The position numbers and the translations under genes are program-made. Positions 8,418 to 17,816 of a stretch of 24,168 bases of DNA are shown in pieces. This DNA is from Diphasiastrum complanatum. Taxonomy: Eukaryota > Streptophyta > Lycopodiopsida > Lycopodiales > Lycopodiaceae. The notes below the pieces were generated by a model. That model was not told where the DNA came from and ran no database searches. It saw only the letters and a list, made by a program, of their open reading frames with translations. Every line of letters begins with the position of its first letter. Within the stretch, counting starts at the first letter, position 1. The stretch spans positions 12,426,234-12,450,401 of the forward strand of contig CM055113.1 of assembly GCA_029204225.1 (NCBI GenBank), given 5' to 3'.

Positions 8418-10432
8418 AAGCATTCCAAAAAAAGAGAGGAGTAAGTTCAATGATAAATCAGAGCAAATGATCATGGTCAGGTACTCAAACGGAACACAAG
8501 TGTACAGGCTCTACAAACCAACCACGAAAAAGGTTGTTTCGAGTAGAGATGTGAAGTTCGATGAGTCCACATTCCCTGGACTAAAATATGAAAGAGGCCA
8601 TGAGATCTGTACACTGGTGCCAATTCAAGAGGAAGATCGAGGACAAACATCAAATCAGAATGTTGAGCCACATACTCTAGATCAACAGGAAGCAGAAGAT
8701 AAACCCCATGAACAAGAAACGTTCAAGCAGCGACGAAACGAACCCAGAAGGTCAACAAGAAAAAGAAGACCTCCAGACCATTACACTGACAATCTTCAGT
8801 GGAGCGAAGACACGCAATTTGAGTACTACAGCTTCACTGAAGAGCCAACAACATATCAAGAAGCTGTCCAGAGTCCAGAGGGAGAATTCTGGAAGTACGC
8901 AATGTTAGTGGAGATCGAGTCGATGAGGCAAAACGAGGCATAGACATTAGAGCCACTGCTAGAAAACAGAAAGATAGTGGACTTCAAGTGGGTGTACAAG
9001 AAGAAAATGAAATCAGATGGCACCATTGGCTGCTACAAGGCAAGGCTTGTCACAAAGGGCTACACACAGAGATATGGTGTTGATTATTTCGACACATATT
9101 CGTCGATGGTCAAGATGACAAGCATACGACTACTCCTTGCATATGCCACACAACACAATCTGGAAATTCACCAGATTGATGTGAAAACAGCCTTTCTCCA
9201 TGGAGATCTAGAGGAGGAAATCTTCATGAAGCAACCTGAAGGATTTGAAGACCCGGACAATAAAAAATATGTCTATTGGTTGCAGAGATGCATCTATGGT
9301 CTAAAACATGCATCACGAGCTTGGTATAAGAAGCTCGATGGTCTCATGAAGTCTCTAGACTTCAATCCTATACAACCAGACTGTAATGTCTACATAAAAA
9401 GAGTAGGAAAAGATTTTGTGATACTGACTATTTTCGTGGACGATTCTCTGATGATAGGAAATTCCTTGATGATGATCAAAGACACAAAGAGTCAGATTTC
9501 TGAAAGTTATGAAATCACAGATCTAGGAAAAACAACAAAATGCCTCGGGCTGGAGATCAGAAGAGATCAAAAAAAGGACAAAATGCACTTGAGTCAGTCT
9601 AAATATGCCAAAAAGGTGCTCAAGCAGTATCACATGATGGACTGCAAAGAAAAGGCCACACCAATGATAGCTGGTGCCAAGCTGACGAAGTAGGATTGCC
9701 CAAAAATAGAAGAGGAAGAATAGAAGATGGCAGGTATACCCTACCAAAACCTAATCGGTAGTCTGATGTACCTTACAATTTGTACTAGACTCAATCTAGA
9801 TTTCTCTGTTTACGCCTTAAGCCAATTCTCTTCCAATCCTGGCATGGCACATTGGTAAATGGCAAAACAAATCCTATAGTATCTGAAGTGTACCCAGAAT
9901 ATGGGATTAACCTACAGAGCTGAAAGCGAATAAAAATTATTCGAGCTGCACCACTACAGTGATGCAAGCTGGGTGAGCTGCAAAGATGACAACAAGTCCA
10001 TAATTGGAGGATGTACCATAGCGTGCAGAGCTGCAATCAGCTGGATATGCAAAAAGCAAACCTTGGTAGCTCAATCTTCTTGCAAAGCTGAATATGTCGC
10101 AACTTCAAAGGTGGCAAACAAGGTAGTGTGGCTGCAGATGATGTTGGAAGCAAGCGGGATACCACAAGGAGGACCATGCACGATGATGATGGACTCTCGG
10201 AGTGCCATTTATTTGTCCCAGAATCTTGTCTTCCATTCAAAGACAAAACACATACCTCTGAAGTACCATCACATTCGAGATTTAATCTCGAAAGGAGAGC
10301 TTCAGGTCCAGTATATAAAATTTGAAGACATGATTGCAGATCTACTCACGAAGCCGCTCGACAAGCCACTCTTCGAAAAACAAAGAAAGACAATTGGACT
10401 AAACATGCAAAGCTGCAAGGTTCAAGAAGGAG
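8418..10432 (+). pseudogene. Copia-A: 5'-truncated Copia polymerase, six stop codons
   Basis: A single reading frame covers the end of integrase, the reverse transcriptase (RT) and RNase H of a Ty1/Copia element of Tork/TNT1-like appearance. Integrase C-terminal landmarks are VYRLY and SRDVKFDE (about 8500-8565). RT landmarks (frame from 8977) are FKWVYKKK, KARLVTKGYTQ, QIDVKTAFLHG with the first catalytic Asp, and FVDD at about 9433-9444 where YVDD is usual. RNase H begins at SDASW (about 9958-9972) and continues with KAEYVA and a C-terminal ADLLTKPL block. In-frame stops occur at 8941, 9691, 9721, 9856, 9877 and 9931, but I found no frameshift over ~2 kb. The gag, protease and most of integrase are missing. 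Left homology with the second copy (23586-24168) ends near 8418, so this copy is truncated there. Confidence 0.9.
10421..10432 (+). other. Copia-A polypurine tract
   Basis: The sequence TTCAAGAAGGAG lies immediately before a TGT start of the presumed 3' LTR and just after the RNase H reading frame. This is the expected place for the plus-strand primer of a Copia element. It is less G-rich than a canonical tract. Confidence 0.55.
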
Positions 10433-10795
10433 TGTCAGAAATGGTGAACTTCTGCAACTTTGCCATGACGCGAAAGTCAACTTGCCTTGACTCAAAAGTC
10501 GAACCATTCGCGAAGATCAAACAATTCACCAAAGTCAACGTGTCCAGGACAAACGAGTGACGAACGATTCGCGAACCATTCGTGAAAATCAAACATGCCT
10601 CCAGGACTGCAAAAACCACAAAGCAACACAAAACGAAAAGAAACAAAAGAAACGAAATGAACAGAAAAGGAATCTTTCGCGTTGCCAGCTAGCAGCTCAA
10701 CGGGCTTGGAGTCTTAAACTTCAAGCCCAGCTGAAACGGGTAGCAACAACGAAGAGTAACTGATTAGTTGATTAGCGTTAACTACATTGAAAGAT
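10433..10795 (+). repeat. Copia-A 3' LTR (right end uncertain)
   Basis: The 5' end, TGTCAGAAATGG, follows the polypurine tract directly. The right end is not defined, because no second LTR of this element is in the window; the boundary is set where the dispersed repeat starts. Inside, a segment beginning GAACCATTCG (10501) recurs about 72 bp later (10573), and a GTCCAGGAC/CTCCAGGAC phrase follows each. The 8-bp palindrome TTCGCGAA occurs at 10507-10514 and 10568-10575. The open frame at 10433-10560 is read-through of pol into the LTR. Confidence 0.6.
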
Positions 10796-10802
10796 GAATG
10801 AA

Positions 10803-11240
10803 TTTCAAATTGGCCAATCTATACATAAAAAACCACAAGAAAACAATTTCCAATTAAAACAACAATAGCAAGAAGGGTTCATTGAGCCTAATGCCTAACA
10901 ATAGACCAATCAACATCTAATTCCATAAACTTTTCAAAGAATTGTTTTATTTAGTCAAAAAGCTCTTAAGTATGTACATAAAAAAAATCATTAATGTGAA
11001 CTCATTTTAGGATTGACTCATCTATACAACATGGAATGACACAATTATAAACAACATCAAATTGGAGTTTACATACTTTTATTATGGCATAAAACACAAA
11101 CACAAACACACCTCATTATCCTATCGCTTAACACTAGATCATTATAAGAAGAACAAACCTAATATTGTATGTGATTATAATCTAGTGACATTGCATATCT
11201 TATGTCTTTGAGAAACATGTAGTCATCACAACAAACCTTA
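10803..11240. repeat. Degenerate dispersed repeat, copy 2
   Basis: Related to 590-930 in the same orientation. Its last ~40 bases (11205-11245, ending in AACAAACCTTAT) match 2905-2950 rather than the sequence directly after 930. It separates the Copia-A LTR from the broken 3' side of Gypsy-1. Class unknown; no coding capacity seen. Confidence 0.55.
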
Positions 11241-11244
11241 TTTC

Positions 11245-12528
11245 TCACTCCATGAAAAACCTTTGTTGCGACCTCCTTCCCTTTGATACGTGACACATGA
11301 TCTGCCATGTAGTGTTGTTTTCCTTGCAAACTACTATCCAAAAATCAAACTCTAACAACAGAAGTAAACATCGAGTGATTCTCCCTGTGTTGCAGGTCTT
11401 GTTAACGAGATAGAGCAAGGATTGATGGTCCATATAAAAAGCAAAGTGTGTGGCCATCAGGTAATGCCAAAACTTCTTAATCGCATATATCATTGCCAGT
11501 GCTTCCCTCTCTATGGTTGAATAATTCATTTCTGTATCACTGAGCTGTGGGCTTGCAAATCAGATCGAAAAATCTTTTTTTGTGTTCTCCTGGCTGGGTT
11601 TAGACTGCTCCAACTGCATACTTCGATGCGTCCATATGAACATGAAACTCAATGGACCAATTGGGTGGCCATAAGATTGGTGTTGAAACCAATGCATCCT
11701 TTAGTTTTTGGAAAGCCTTTAGGGCTTCCTCATTTCAATGTGGATCTGTTGTGAGTTTGTAAATTGGCCGTGCTACCTCCGCAAAATCTAGAATGAAGAT
11801 CTTGTAATAGTTAGCATGACCCATAAAGATGTAGGGATCATTCCTGGAGATGGTAGATCAACAATGATCCTGATTTTCGATAGGTCTGTGGCAATCTCGT
11901 GTCTAGATACTATCTGGCCGAGAATCAAGCCATGTGTAACCCAAAATCGACATTTTTCTGGATTCAAGGAGATCTAGAATTCACGACATTTTTGTAGCAC
12001 CTTCTCCAGATTGGATAAGTGTTCGGAGTTTGGTCCATGCACGCACAGATTGTCCAAATTTTTTTTTAGATTATTCTACAAATACTCTCTGAATGTCACT
12101 TGCATGACTCACTAGAAAGTGCTTGGGGCATTACAAAGTCCAAATGGCATCACCTTATAGGCATAGGTTCCTCATTCCGTGGCGAATGTTGTCTTATGCT
12201 GGTCTTGGGGTGCTATCTTCACTTGGTTGTAACCACTGAAGCTGTCCAAAAAATTGTAGGCTTTGGCCCCAGCTACTCTATCAAGGACACTTTCCGTAAA
12301 GGGCAAAGGAAAATAATCCTTTTTAGTGACTGCATTTAGCACCTTTAGATTCACACAGATCCGCATTTTGCCATTCTTCTTGGGTACTATAACTATCGGT
12401 GATACCCATTCAGTGTGCTCAATTTCGTAAATGAAATCTGCGTCTAAAAGCTTCTGCAATTCCTGCTTGATCAGCTCCTTATAGTTCAGGTTGCAGCGGT
12501 AGTAACAACTCACCTTGGGGACTGCTCC
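11245..12528 (-). pseudogene. Gypsy-1 polymerase remnant: RT and RNase H (Tat/Athila-like)
   Basis: The frame from 12513 to 12172 carries the first RT blocks (QKLLDADFIYEIEHTEWVSP, VPKKNGKMRICV, KDYFPLPF and FLDSFSGYNQV). It stops, then VMPFGLCNAP follows at about 12125. The catalytic Asp-Asp pair reads Asp-Asn (codons 12054-12052 and 12051-12049), which would disable the enzyme. Thumb and RNase H blocks follow with further stops and frame changes; the RNase H part around 11529-11245 has MNYSTIEREALAMIYA and LLYLVNK. The ADHVSR end is in another frame. Wording of the blocks resembles Tat/Athila-lineage Gypsy. Integrase and 3' LTR are missing; the remnant ends near 11245 against the dispersed repeat. 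The left part of the same RT lies at 18735-18900 beyond the Gypsy-2 insertion. Confidence 0.88.
12524..12528. other. Target-site duplication of Gypsy-2, left copy
   Basis: GCTCC directly precedes the TG of the left LTR. The identical GCTCC follows the CA of the right LTR at 18735-18739. Five bases is the usual duplication size for Gypsy elements. Confidence 0.93.
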
Positions 12529-13441
12529 TGTTGCGCCGGCGCCTCAAAGGGCGCTGGGACTTGAGCGGTTTTCCCAACACACGCTTAAGTCTAACTCTCA
12601 TCCATCATGCACTTACGTAAAAGCCAACTCAGAAACGTAACAAGCTTAACCATTCAGACTTAAAAAAACTGGAATCCCAACCAACCCGAAGGCCAGAATC
12701 CATCCCCAAAAGGTAACCAAAGGCAAAGACAAGCCACACATGAAACCCAAGGCATAGTGGTCACCAAAATGACCAATTGGCATAGCGAAAAGCCCCAAGT
12801 CGATGACAGGGACCCTTAAGCGCCAGCAACGCAAAAAGGTTGTAGTAAGGGTCCTTCCACTTGGACCAGTCCCGGAGGCGAAACCAAAATGGTAATCATC
12901 CCCAAGGATCAACTTTATTAGATTTGGAAGAGGTTACATTCATACATAGACTGACCGGTCTCGGGGCCACCAACACATGCTGGGCATTGTGCCTGGCTCG
13001 TACTGGTAGAGGGAGCTGAGACCTGGCGACTGGATTCTTGGCGTTGGTTAAGCTGCCCAAGTTTCTGTCTGCCGGACTCCCCCTATAGTTCTGTTGTGAT
13101 TTGGTGCACCCCCTCTGTTTTGAAACATAGTGCTTTCTGGTAAAGCACGCTTTTTGGGACTTAGTTTTTATTTTGCTGATTAAGCCTGGCAAGCCTGGCA
13201 GAATCAGTCTGGCTCCCAGACATGGGTCCCAGGAGCCGTCCCGGCGGCAGAATCAATTTGCTTCCTAACTAGGCCATAACTCGAGCTCCAGAGCTAGCTC
13301 ATGACTTGTGACTACTTGACTGGCTCACCACAGGTCGGAGGCTCAGTCCTTGATGTTCTAACTTGCTCTGGAACCTTAGGGAGTGTCACCTCTTAGAGTC
13401 TTACAGGGCACGCTAGGTGCATCTGAGTCAGCTTTACAACA
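12529..13441 (-). repeat. Gypsy-2 3' LTR (913 bp)
   Basis: On the plus strand it begins TGTTGCGCCGGCGCC and ends TTTACAACA, giving TGTTG/CAACA terminal inverted repeats. It aligns with 17817-18734 end to end. In element sense an AATAAA polyadenylation signal lies at 12914-12919. A perfect hairpin, GTGCTTT, 5 bases, AAAGCAC, lies at 13130-13148. Both LTRs also share an ~88-codon open frame that I regard as incidental. Confidence 0.95.
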
Positions 13442-13453
13442 TCCTCCCCTCGT
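13442..13453 (-). other. Gypsy-2 polypurine tract
   Basis: Read on the minus strand, ACGAGGGGAGGA ends exactly at the first base of the 3' LTR. This is the expected position and composition of the plus-strand primer. It independently supports the LTR boundary at 13441. Confidence 0.85.
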
Positions 13454-13685
13454 TTGAAAAAGCTGATGTCCTCATCAGGGCCAAAATAGACCTAGGACAT
13501 ATGGCACGGGCTTAATTCACCGGCCTTAACAACTTTGAATTAAAATAAAATACATTGGCAGTAGCACAGGAAAAGTGTAGATAAAGTTCACTTACGTAAA
13601 ACTTGTGTAAAGCTGCAAGTGATTTATTGACAAACTTAATAAAGATACCTGGAAGTTCCTTGAACTTCAGAATGGTCATGAATGT
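13454..13685 (-). other. Gypsy-2 3' untranslated region
   Basis: About 230 bases between the stop of the chromodomain frame and the polypurine tract. No open frame or recognisable site was seen in it. Confidence 0.6.
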
Positions 13686-14222
13686 TTATGTAGGAGGCAT
13701 GCCGCCAGGTAGTGCTTTGTGTGCCGATCTGAAAAAACGGCTATTGTGTTGGTTCTTCTGCAGATAATCTGCTAGTACTTCAGGGGTTCCCTCTTTAAGT
13801 TTGTCTTCGTACTCCCAAGAAGCCTCAATAAGTGGAGCCCGTAACCACTTCACTAGATATTCACGTTGAACACCAGTTCGCTTTCTATGTGTCAATATTT
13901 GTTCTGGTACAAGCTGCCTCTTCGTATCATCAAGTGTCGTTGGTGGGTGACGGAGTTCGTGTTGCCGATCAAATCGCTCATCTGGTTTGTACCGTTTGAG
14001 TAATGAGATATGAAACACATTGTGTATATCCAAGCTGGACGGCAGCGCCAATCGGTAAGCCACTGGGTTGATCTTCTTGGTGACATAATATGGTCCCGCA
14101 TAAGGTCGAACGAACTTATGAGAAAAACCTTTTGGTAACGCAATGTTCTTTGTGTTCAGCCATACTTGATCACCTTCCTCAAATTCCAGTTCTCGTCGAT
14201 GTGGGTTTATGTCAGCTGCCAT
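13686..14222 (-). pseudogene. Gypsy-2 integrase C-terminus with chromodomain
   Basis: A 178-codon open piece of the polyprotein. Residues 1-80 carry the integrase C-terminal region: GDQVWLNTKNI (18-28), a GPY/F-type motif as GPYYV (43-47), then HNVFHISLLKRY (67-78). Residues about 103-155 look like a chromodomain: VPEQIL, EYLVKWLRAP and ASWEYEDKL, with aromatic positions at Tyr122, Trp126 and Trp136. In chromoviruses this domain is thought to steer insertion to particular chromatin. The start ATG is an internal Met of the polyprotein, not a real start; stops separate it from the integrase core upstream. Confidence 0.88.
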
Positions 14223-14492
14223 ACTCCTTTGTGACTATTCTAAAAATGACTTCACCTCTGTCAGCTTTGTGTGTCACTCATTGATGAATTCCTCCACAAT
14301 GGGTACTGGTGTTTCCTGCATGCCTGTAAGAAAAGAGCTTGGAACAATCGATAGCCGACCATTGCTTATCTCGAAGGGTGCCCTTCCAGTAGATCTGTTC
14401 ACTTGGTTGTTATGTACAAACTCGAGAATATCCAAGTAGTTGACCCAATCGGATTGGTCCCAAGCAACATAATTTCGTAAATATTGTTCAAT

Positions 14493-14807
14493 CTATCGAT
14501 TGACTCGTTCCGTTTGCCCATCTGTCTGAAGGTGATATGTAGTGCTGAAATTCAGTCCAGTTCCCACGAGGCGAAATAGACAAGTCCAAAACTTTCCGAC
14601 GAACTTGGTGTCTCGGTCAGAAATAATCGTTCTAGGCAGGCCGTAGTATTTGAAGACACATTTGAAAAATAACCTTGCCACTTCTTCAACGGTCACTAAA
14701 CTTTTAGTTGGTACTAGATGAACTTGCTTTGAAAAGCAGTCAACCACCACATAAATTGAGTCAAAGCCTTGGCACCGTGATAGTTGAACAATAAAATCCA
14801 TGGTCAC
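14493..14807 (-). pseudogene. Gypsy-2 integrase catalytic core
   Basis: This 104-codon piece has the D,D(35)E triad: Asp4 in MDFI, Asp64 in SDRD and Glu100 in QTERVNR, with 35 residues between the last two, as in retroviral-type integrases. It strand-transfers element DNA into the host chromosome. A stop directly after VNR breaks the frame, and the following ~270 bases to 14223 contain recognisable but interrupted integrase sequence. All three catalytic residues are intact. Confidence 0.88.
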
Positions 14808-14849
14808 CGAATCCCATGGGTATGCTGGTACCGGTAATGGTTGGAGTAG

Positions 14850-15224
14850 TCATGCTGGAGCTAGCGGTTCCACCTTCACTTGTTGATATGTCAGGCATGT
14901 TTGCACATAGGATTCAACGTCTGCCCACATATCTAGCCAATAGATGCCTCTTTTGAGAAGTTCATACATGTGATTCACCCCTGGATGTTCGGCGGCTAGT
15001 ACGTCATGATGTTCTCGCAAGACTTTCTTCCTTAGGTTGATGTTGTCTGGGACATATACTCTCTGTTGTTTATAAACAACCATTTGATCTTTCCAAGTAA
15101 AATGTTTATGAGGCTTTCCCAGCTGGAATTCGATCATTAAGTGCTTCGCCAACGCATCTGCACCATAATTCTCCCAAATTTCTTGGAGTAGGTCAGTCAT
15201 CTGAGTTGTCACTGTTGCCATCAA
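14850..15224 (-). pseudogene. Gypsy-2 RNase H-integrase linker and H2C2 zinc region
   Basis: This piece covers the linker after RNase H and the integrase N-terminal zinc-binding module. The two His fall at residues 73 and 80 (HHDVLAAEHPG) and the first Cys at 110 (YVQTC). The second Cys position reads Tyr113 (CLTYQQVK), so the zinc site is broken in this copy. The substitution is a single-base change from a Cys codon. Confidence 0.82.
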
Positions 15225-15230
15225 GTGTTC

Positions 15231-15819
15231 CTATGTACTTAGTGCGTCCGCCACCACATTGTTCTTTCCCGCCGTGTGTACAATGTCTATATTGAATTTT
15301 GAGAGAAAGTTTTGCCATCGCATTTGCTTTGGCTTGAGCATACCTTGGGATGAGAAGTACTTGAGTGATACATTATCAGTGAACGTCTTAAAGGGTTTTC
15401 CTGCCACATAATGTCTCCAATGCTCCACTGCTTGAACTACTGCGACCATTTATTTTTCATGAGTTGGCCATCGTCGCTCTACGTCACTCAATTTCTTTGA
15501 AAAATATGCAACAGGTTTTCTGTCTTGCATCAAAGTTCGATGCGTCTGTATGTATTTTAAAAGGTTTGCTAAAGTCTAGTAAGACAAGGATGGGTTCTTG
15601 AGTGATCCGTCGTTTTAGTTCTTGGAATGCTGCTTCACATTCCGGTGTCCATGTCATCTTCAGATGAGTCTTGGTCTGCTCCAACAGTGGTGCCACAATT
15701 TTGCTAAATGCCTCAATGAATCTCCTATAAAAGCTACATAAGCCCACAAAGGATTTGATGGAATGCACAGTTTTAGGAGCCAGCCAATCCAAGATATTCT
15801 TGATCTTCTTAGAATCCAT
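15231..15819 (-). pseudogene. Gypsy-2 RT thumb/connection and RNase H
   Basis: Two open pieces in sequence. 15819-15484 has the RT C-terminal landmarks SFVGLCSFYRRFI and LKRRITQEPIL, then the first RNase H strand with KIHTDASNFDA. Downstream of that it is interrupted near 15530-15450. The frame 15449-15231 continues RNase H with EHWRHYVAGKPF, FTDNVSLKYF and the end block VVADALST. RNase H removes the RNA template during reverse transcription. The expected DH at the third catalytic block reads Asp-Asn (FTDN). Confidence 0.85.
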
Positions 15820-15825
15820 CCGAAT

Positions 15826-16316
15826 TCATCCGTAGCCTATAACGTGTCCAAGGAAATCAACTTCCTCTACCACAACTTCACATTTTTCTCTTTTCGCGAA
15901 CAAGCTGTTCTTCCTTAGTCGTTGGAGGACAGTCCTTAAATGTTTAATGTGATCTTTGAGGCTATGACTAAACACCAAGATGTCATCGATGTACACAATG
16001 ACAAATTCATCTAAGCAGTCTTGAAAAATGTTGTTCATCAACGTGCAAAAAGTGGCTGGTGCATTTGTTAGACCGAACGACATCACCCTGAATTCGTGAC
16101 TCCCATATCATGTTCGAAAAGCCGTTTTGTGCTCATTGCCTTTAGCTATTCGAATTTGGTGATATCCAGATCTAAGATCTATCAATTCTAGGCATGGGAT
16201 ACTTGTTCTTGATGGTACCCTTGTTGAGCATGCGGTAATCCACACACATGCGCAGTGTCTTGTCCACCTTTTCCACAAATAGTACAGGGGCTCCAAAAGG
16301 CGAAGCACTGGGTCCC
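15826..16316 (-). pseudogene. Gypsy-2 reverse transcriptase, broken by frameshift and deletion
   Basis: After LIDKG (about 16316) the RT sequence shifts by one base. It continues in another frame (about 16312-16170) up to a break where the DDL...IDLRSGYHQ region has lost an estimated couple of dozen codons compared with the usual Gypsy pattern. The frame 16180-16108 resumes with [20 protein letters not shown], and a stop precedes 16086-15826. That last piece has [12 protein letters not shown] and the catalytic YIDD (about 15993-15982), followed by LVFSHSL and VDFLGHVI. The catalytic pair is intact but the protein cannot be made in one piece. Confidence 0.85.
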
Positions 16317-17120
16317 TTTGTCTATCAATTCACCAAGTTGTCGTTTGAGTTCCATCAACTCTTCTTGGGACATCCTATAAGGTGCTCGTGAAGTTGGTTC
16401 TGTTCCTGGTACCAACTCAATCTTATGGTCCACTGGTCTTCGAGGAGGTAATTTAGCTGGGAGTTCTTCTGGAAACACATCGCTAAATTCCTCTAGCAAA
16501 TCTGCCACCTCCTTTGGCGAGTTTTTCTGTTGTGCATTTTTCCCTTCTGGAACCTCTCTGCAGATACAAAGAAAGCACTTTGACCTTTTTCCTTTCGCCA
16601 TGCTTTTAATCACAGATGCAGCAACCAGATTTTGTTCAATATCGGTGCCCTTCGCGTTCCCTCCAGGCAGAGCTTTTGTCATACAGCTCTGTCCCTTGTA
16701 ATCCAAGAGAACCAAGTTTGAGCTCCTACCCAAAACTGCAATACAATATTCATTTAGCCAGGGAAGGCCCAAAATTACATCGAAGGCATCCATCTCTAAA
16801 ATCAAAAAGCTAAGTTTAGCCTTCCATCTCCCAATCTGCACCGGGATGTTCAATGTTGCTTTGTTTGCATCCAGTGCTCCCTTTGTTGTTTCTACCTTGA
16901 GCGTTGATGTTACATTTCTGGTCGGCAAGCTGAACTGTTCCACTACGCTCCTTGAAATATAGTTATGTGAAGCTCCGGAGTCGATCATGAAATTTGACTT
17001 CCTCCCCGCGATCTTTCTGGATAGGAATAATAATCTTGAACCAATCTTGGGGGTTGCCCCATAAAAGCTCCTTTCCATACTTGTATGTCGTCCACCCACA
17101 AATGTAAATTCCTCCTTCAA
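16188..17120 (-). pseudogene. Gypsy-2 aspartic protease and start of RT
   Basis: A 310-codon frame. The retropepsin active site is MIDSGASHNYI (Asp47-Ser51), with the second protease landmark DAFDVILGLPWL at 111-122. From about residue 212 it enters the conserved lead-in to RT (DVFPEELP, RRPVDHKIELVPGT, APYRMS). Residues after about 270 are a frameshifted tail, not native protein. The upstream portion contains no CCHC knuckle. The ATG at 17120 may be internal or a true start if gag is absent; the sequence cannot decide this. Confidence 0.87.
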
Positions 17121-17338
17121 CTCCCAACTAGATCAGATCACCTGGAAGAAGGTAAGCAACCAGGGGTTATTCAGGTCCAAACAAGCACACCACAAACGAA
17201 CCTACCAACCAAAGCAAACATAGAGGATCCCTCTCAAGCCACATTCCCTTTGAGACCGGACGTAGGACCTTTGCCTAACCGCGCCCACACAAATCTATCA
17301 CAGAATTAGCCCACATGAAAACATCCATCCAACCATCC

Positions 17339-17726
17339 GTGCTTTCACCATTAAGCAGCACATTGCCTCAGTCACGCCCCACCACTTTTTGGTCGATAGC
17401 CCTTATAGGTAAATGATCGGCAACTATCCCGCACAGGCAACTAACCACCCGTGCTTTACACCCGAATTTGAGTAGCATCTCTGTATCAATGGTTAACCCG
17501 TATAGCTCGAATATGTCACCTCGCACCCCACCGGGCACAGACCGTGCTTTCACCAACCTAATGGCAGCACATTGCCTCATCTGTCCTACGTGCAGACGAC
17601 GCCAGGCCCGAACCGTGGAAACTGACCGTGCTTACACCTCGAGGGCAGCACTTTGACTCATCAAGTCCCCCATTCTACCGACCACCTCGAATGTGGACGC
17701 ACCCGTGCTTACACTGTGGGCAGCAC
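17339..17726 (-). repeat. Five-copy GTGCT...AGCAC motif array in the Gypsy-2 leader
   Basis: Five related units lie between primer site and protease: 17339-17361, 17451-17478, 17544-17570, 17628-17651 and 17705-17726. On the plus strand each has CCGTGCTT or CCCGTGCTT, a variable 12-18 base middle and then AGCAC. Only the second unit deviates (AGCAT). Each could form a 5-bp stem GTGCT/AGCAC. In three units a TTGCCTCA/TTGACTCA-like phrase follows. Spacing is irregular (about 112, 93, 84 and 77 bases), so this is not simple slippage. The role is unknown; candidates are packaging, dimerisation or translation control in the RNA leader. Confidence 0.75.
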
Positions 17727-17801
17727 CTTGCGCAACGGTTGTCCTGACAAATCCCAAAACGTGGCCATCCCTGTGAGACTTGCGTAGCTGACCGGCTAGT
17801 C

Positions 17802-17814
17802 GGCTCTGATATCA
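17802..17814 (-). other. Gypsy-2 primer-binding site (initiator-Met type)
   Basis: Two bases inside the 5' LTR end, the minus strand reads TGATATCAGAGCC. The complement of the plant initiator tRNA-Met 3' end is TGGTATCAGAGCC, so 12 of 13 positions agree. Location and sequence are as expected for the minus-strand primer. Confidence 0.88.
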
Positions 17815-17816
17815 TA

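Noticed and set aside
12100-12339. 79-codon plus-strand frame
   Set aside because: It lies antisense to the conserved Gypsy-1 RT blocks and has no independent support.
12646-12912. 88-codon open frame in the Gypsy-2 3' LTR with a related frame at 17948-18205 in the other LTR
   Set aside because: Its presence in both copies follows from LTR duplication. The C-terminal part is frame-shifted between copies, and no known domain or start context supports a protein.
17085-17309. Plus-strand frame with AAGGTAAGC, resembling a splice donor, near 17148-17156
   Set aside because: The region is the leader and protease start of a minus-strand element; the plus-strand donor-like sequence is the complement of the pyrimidine-rich acceptor-like stretch and no plus-strand gene is seen.
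17339-17726. CRISPR-like interpretation of the five repeated motifs
   Set aside because: Units are short, imperfect and irregularly spaced, inside a plant retrotransposon leader; there are no uniform repeats or spacers and no associated genes.
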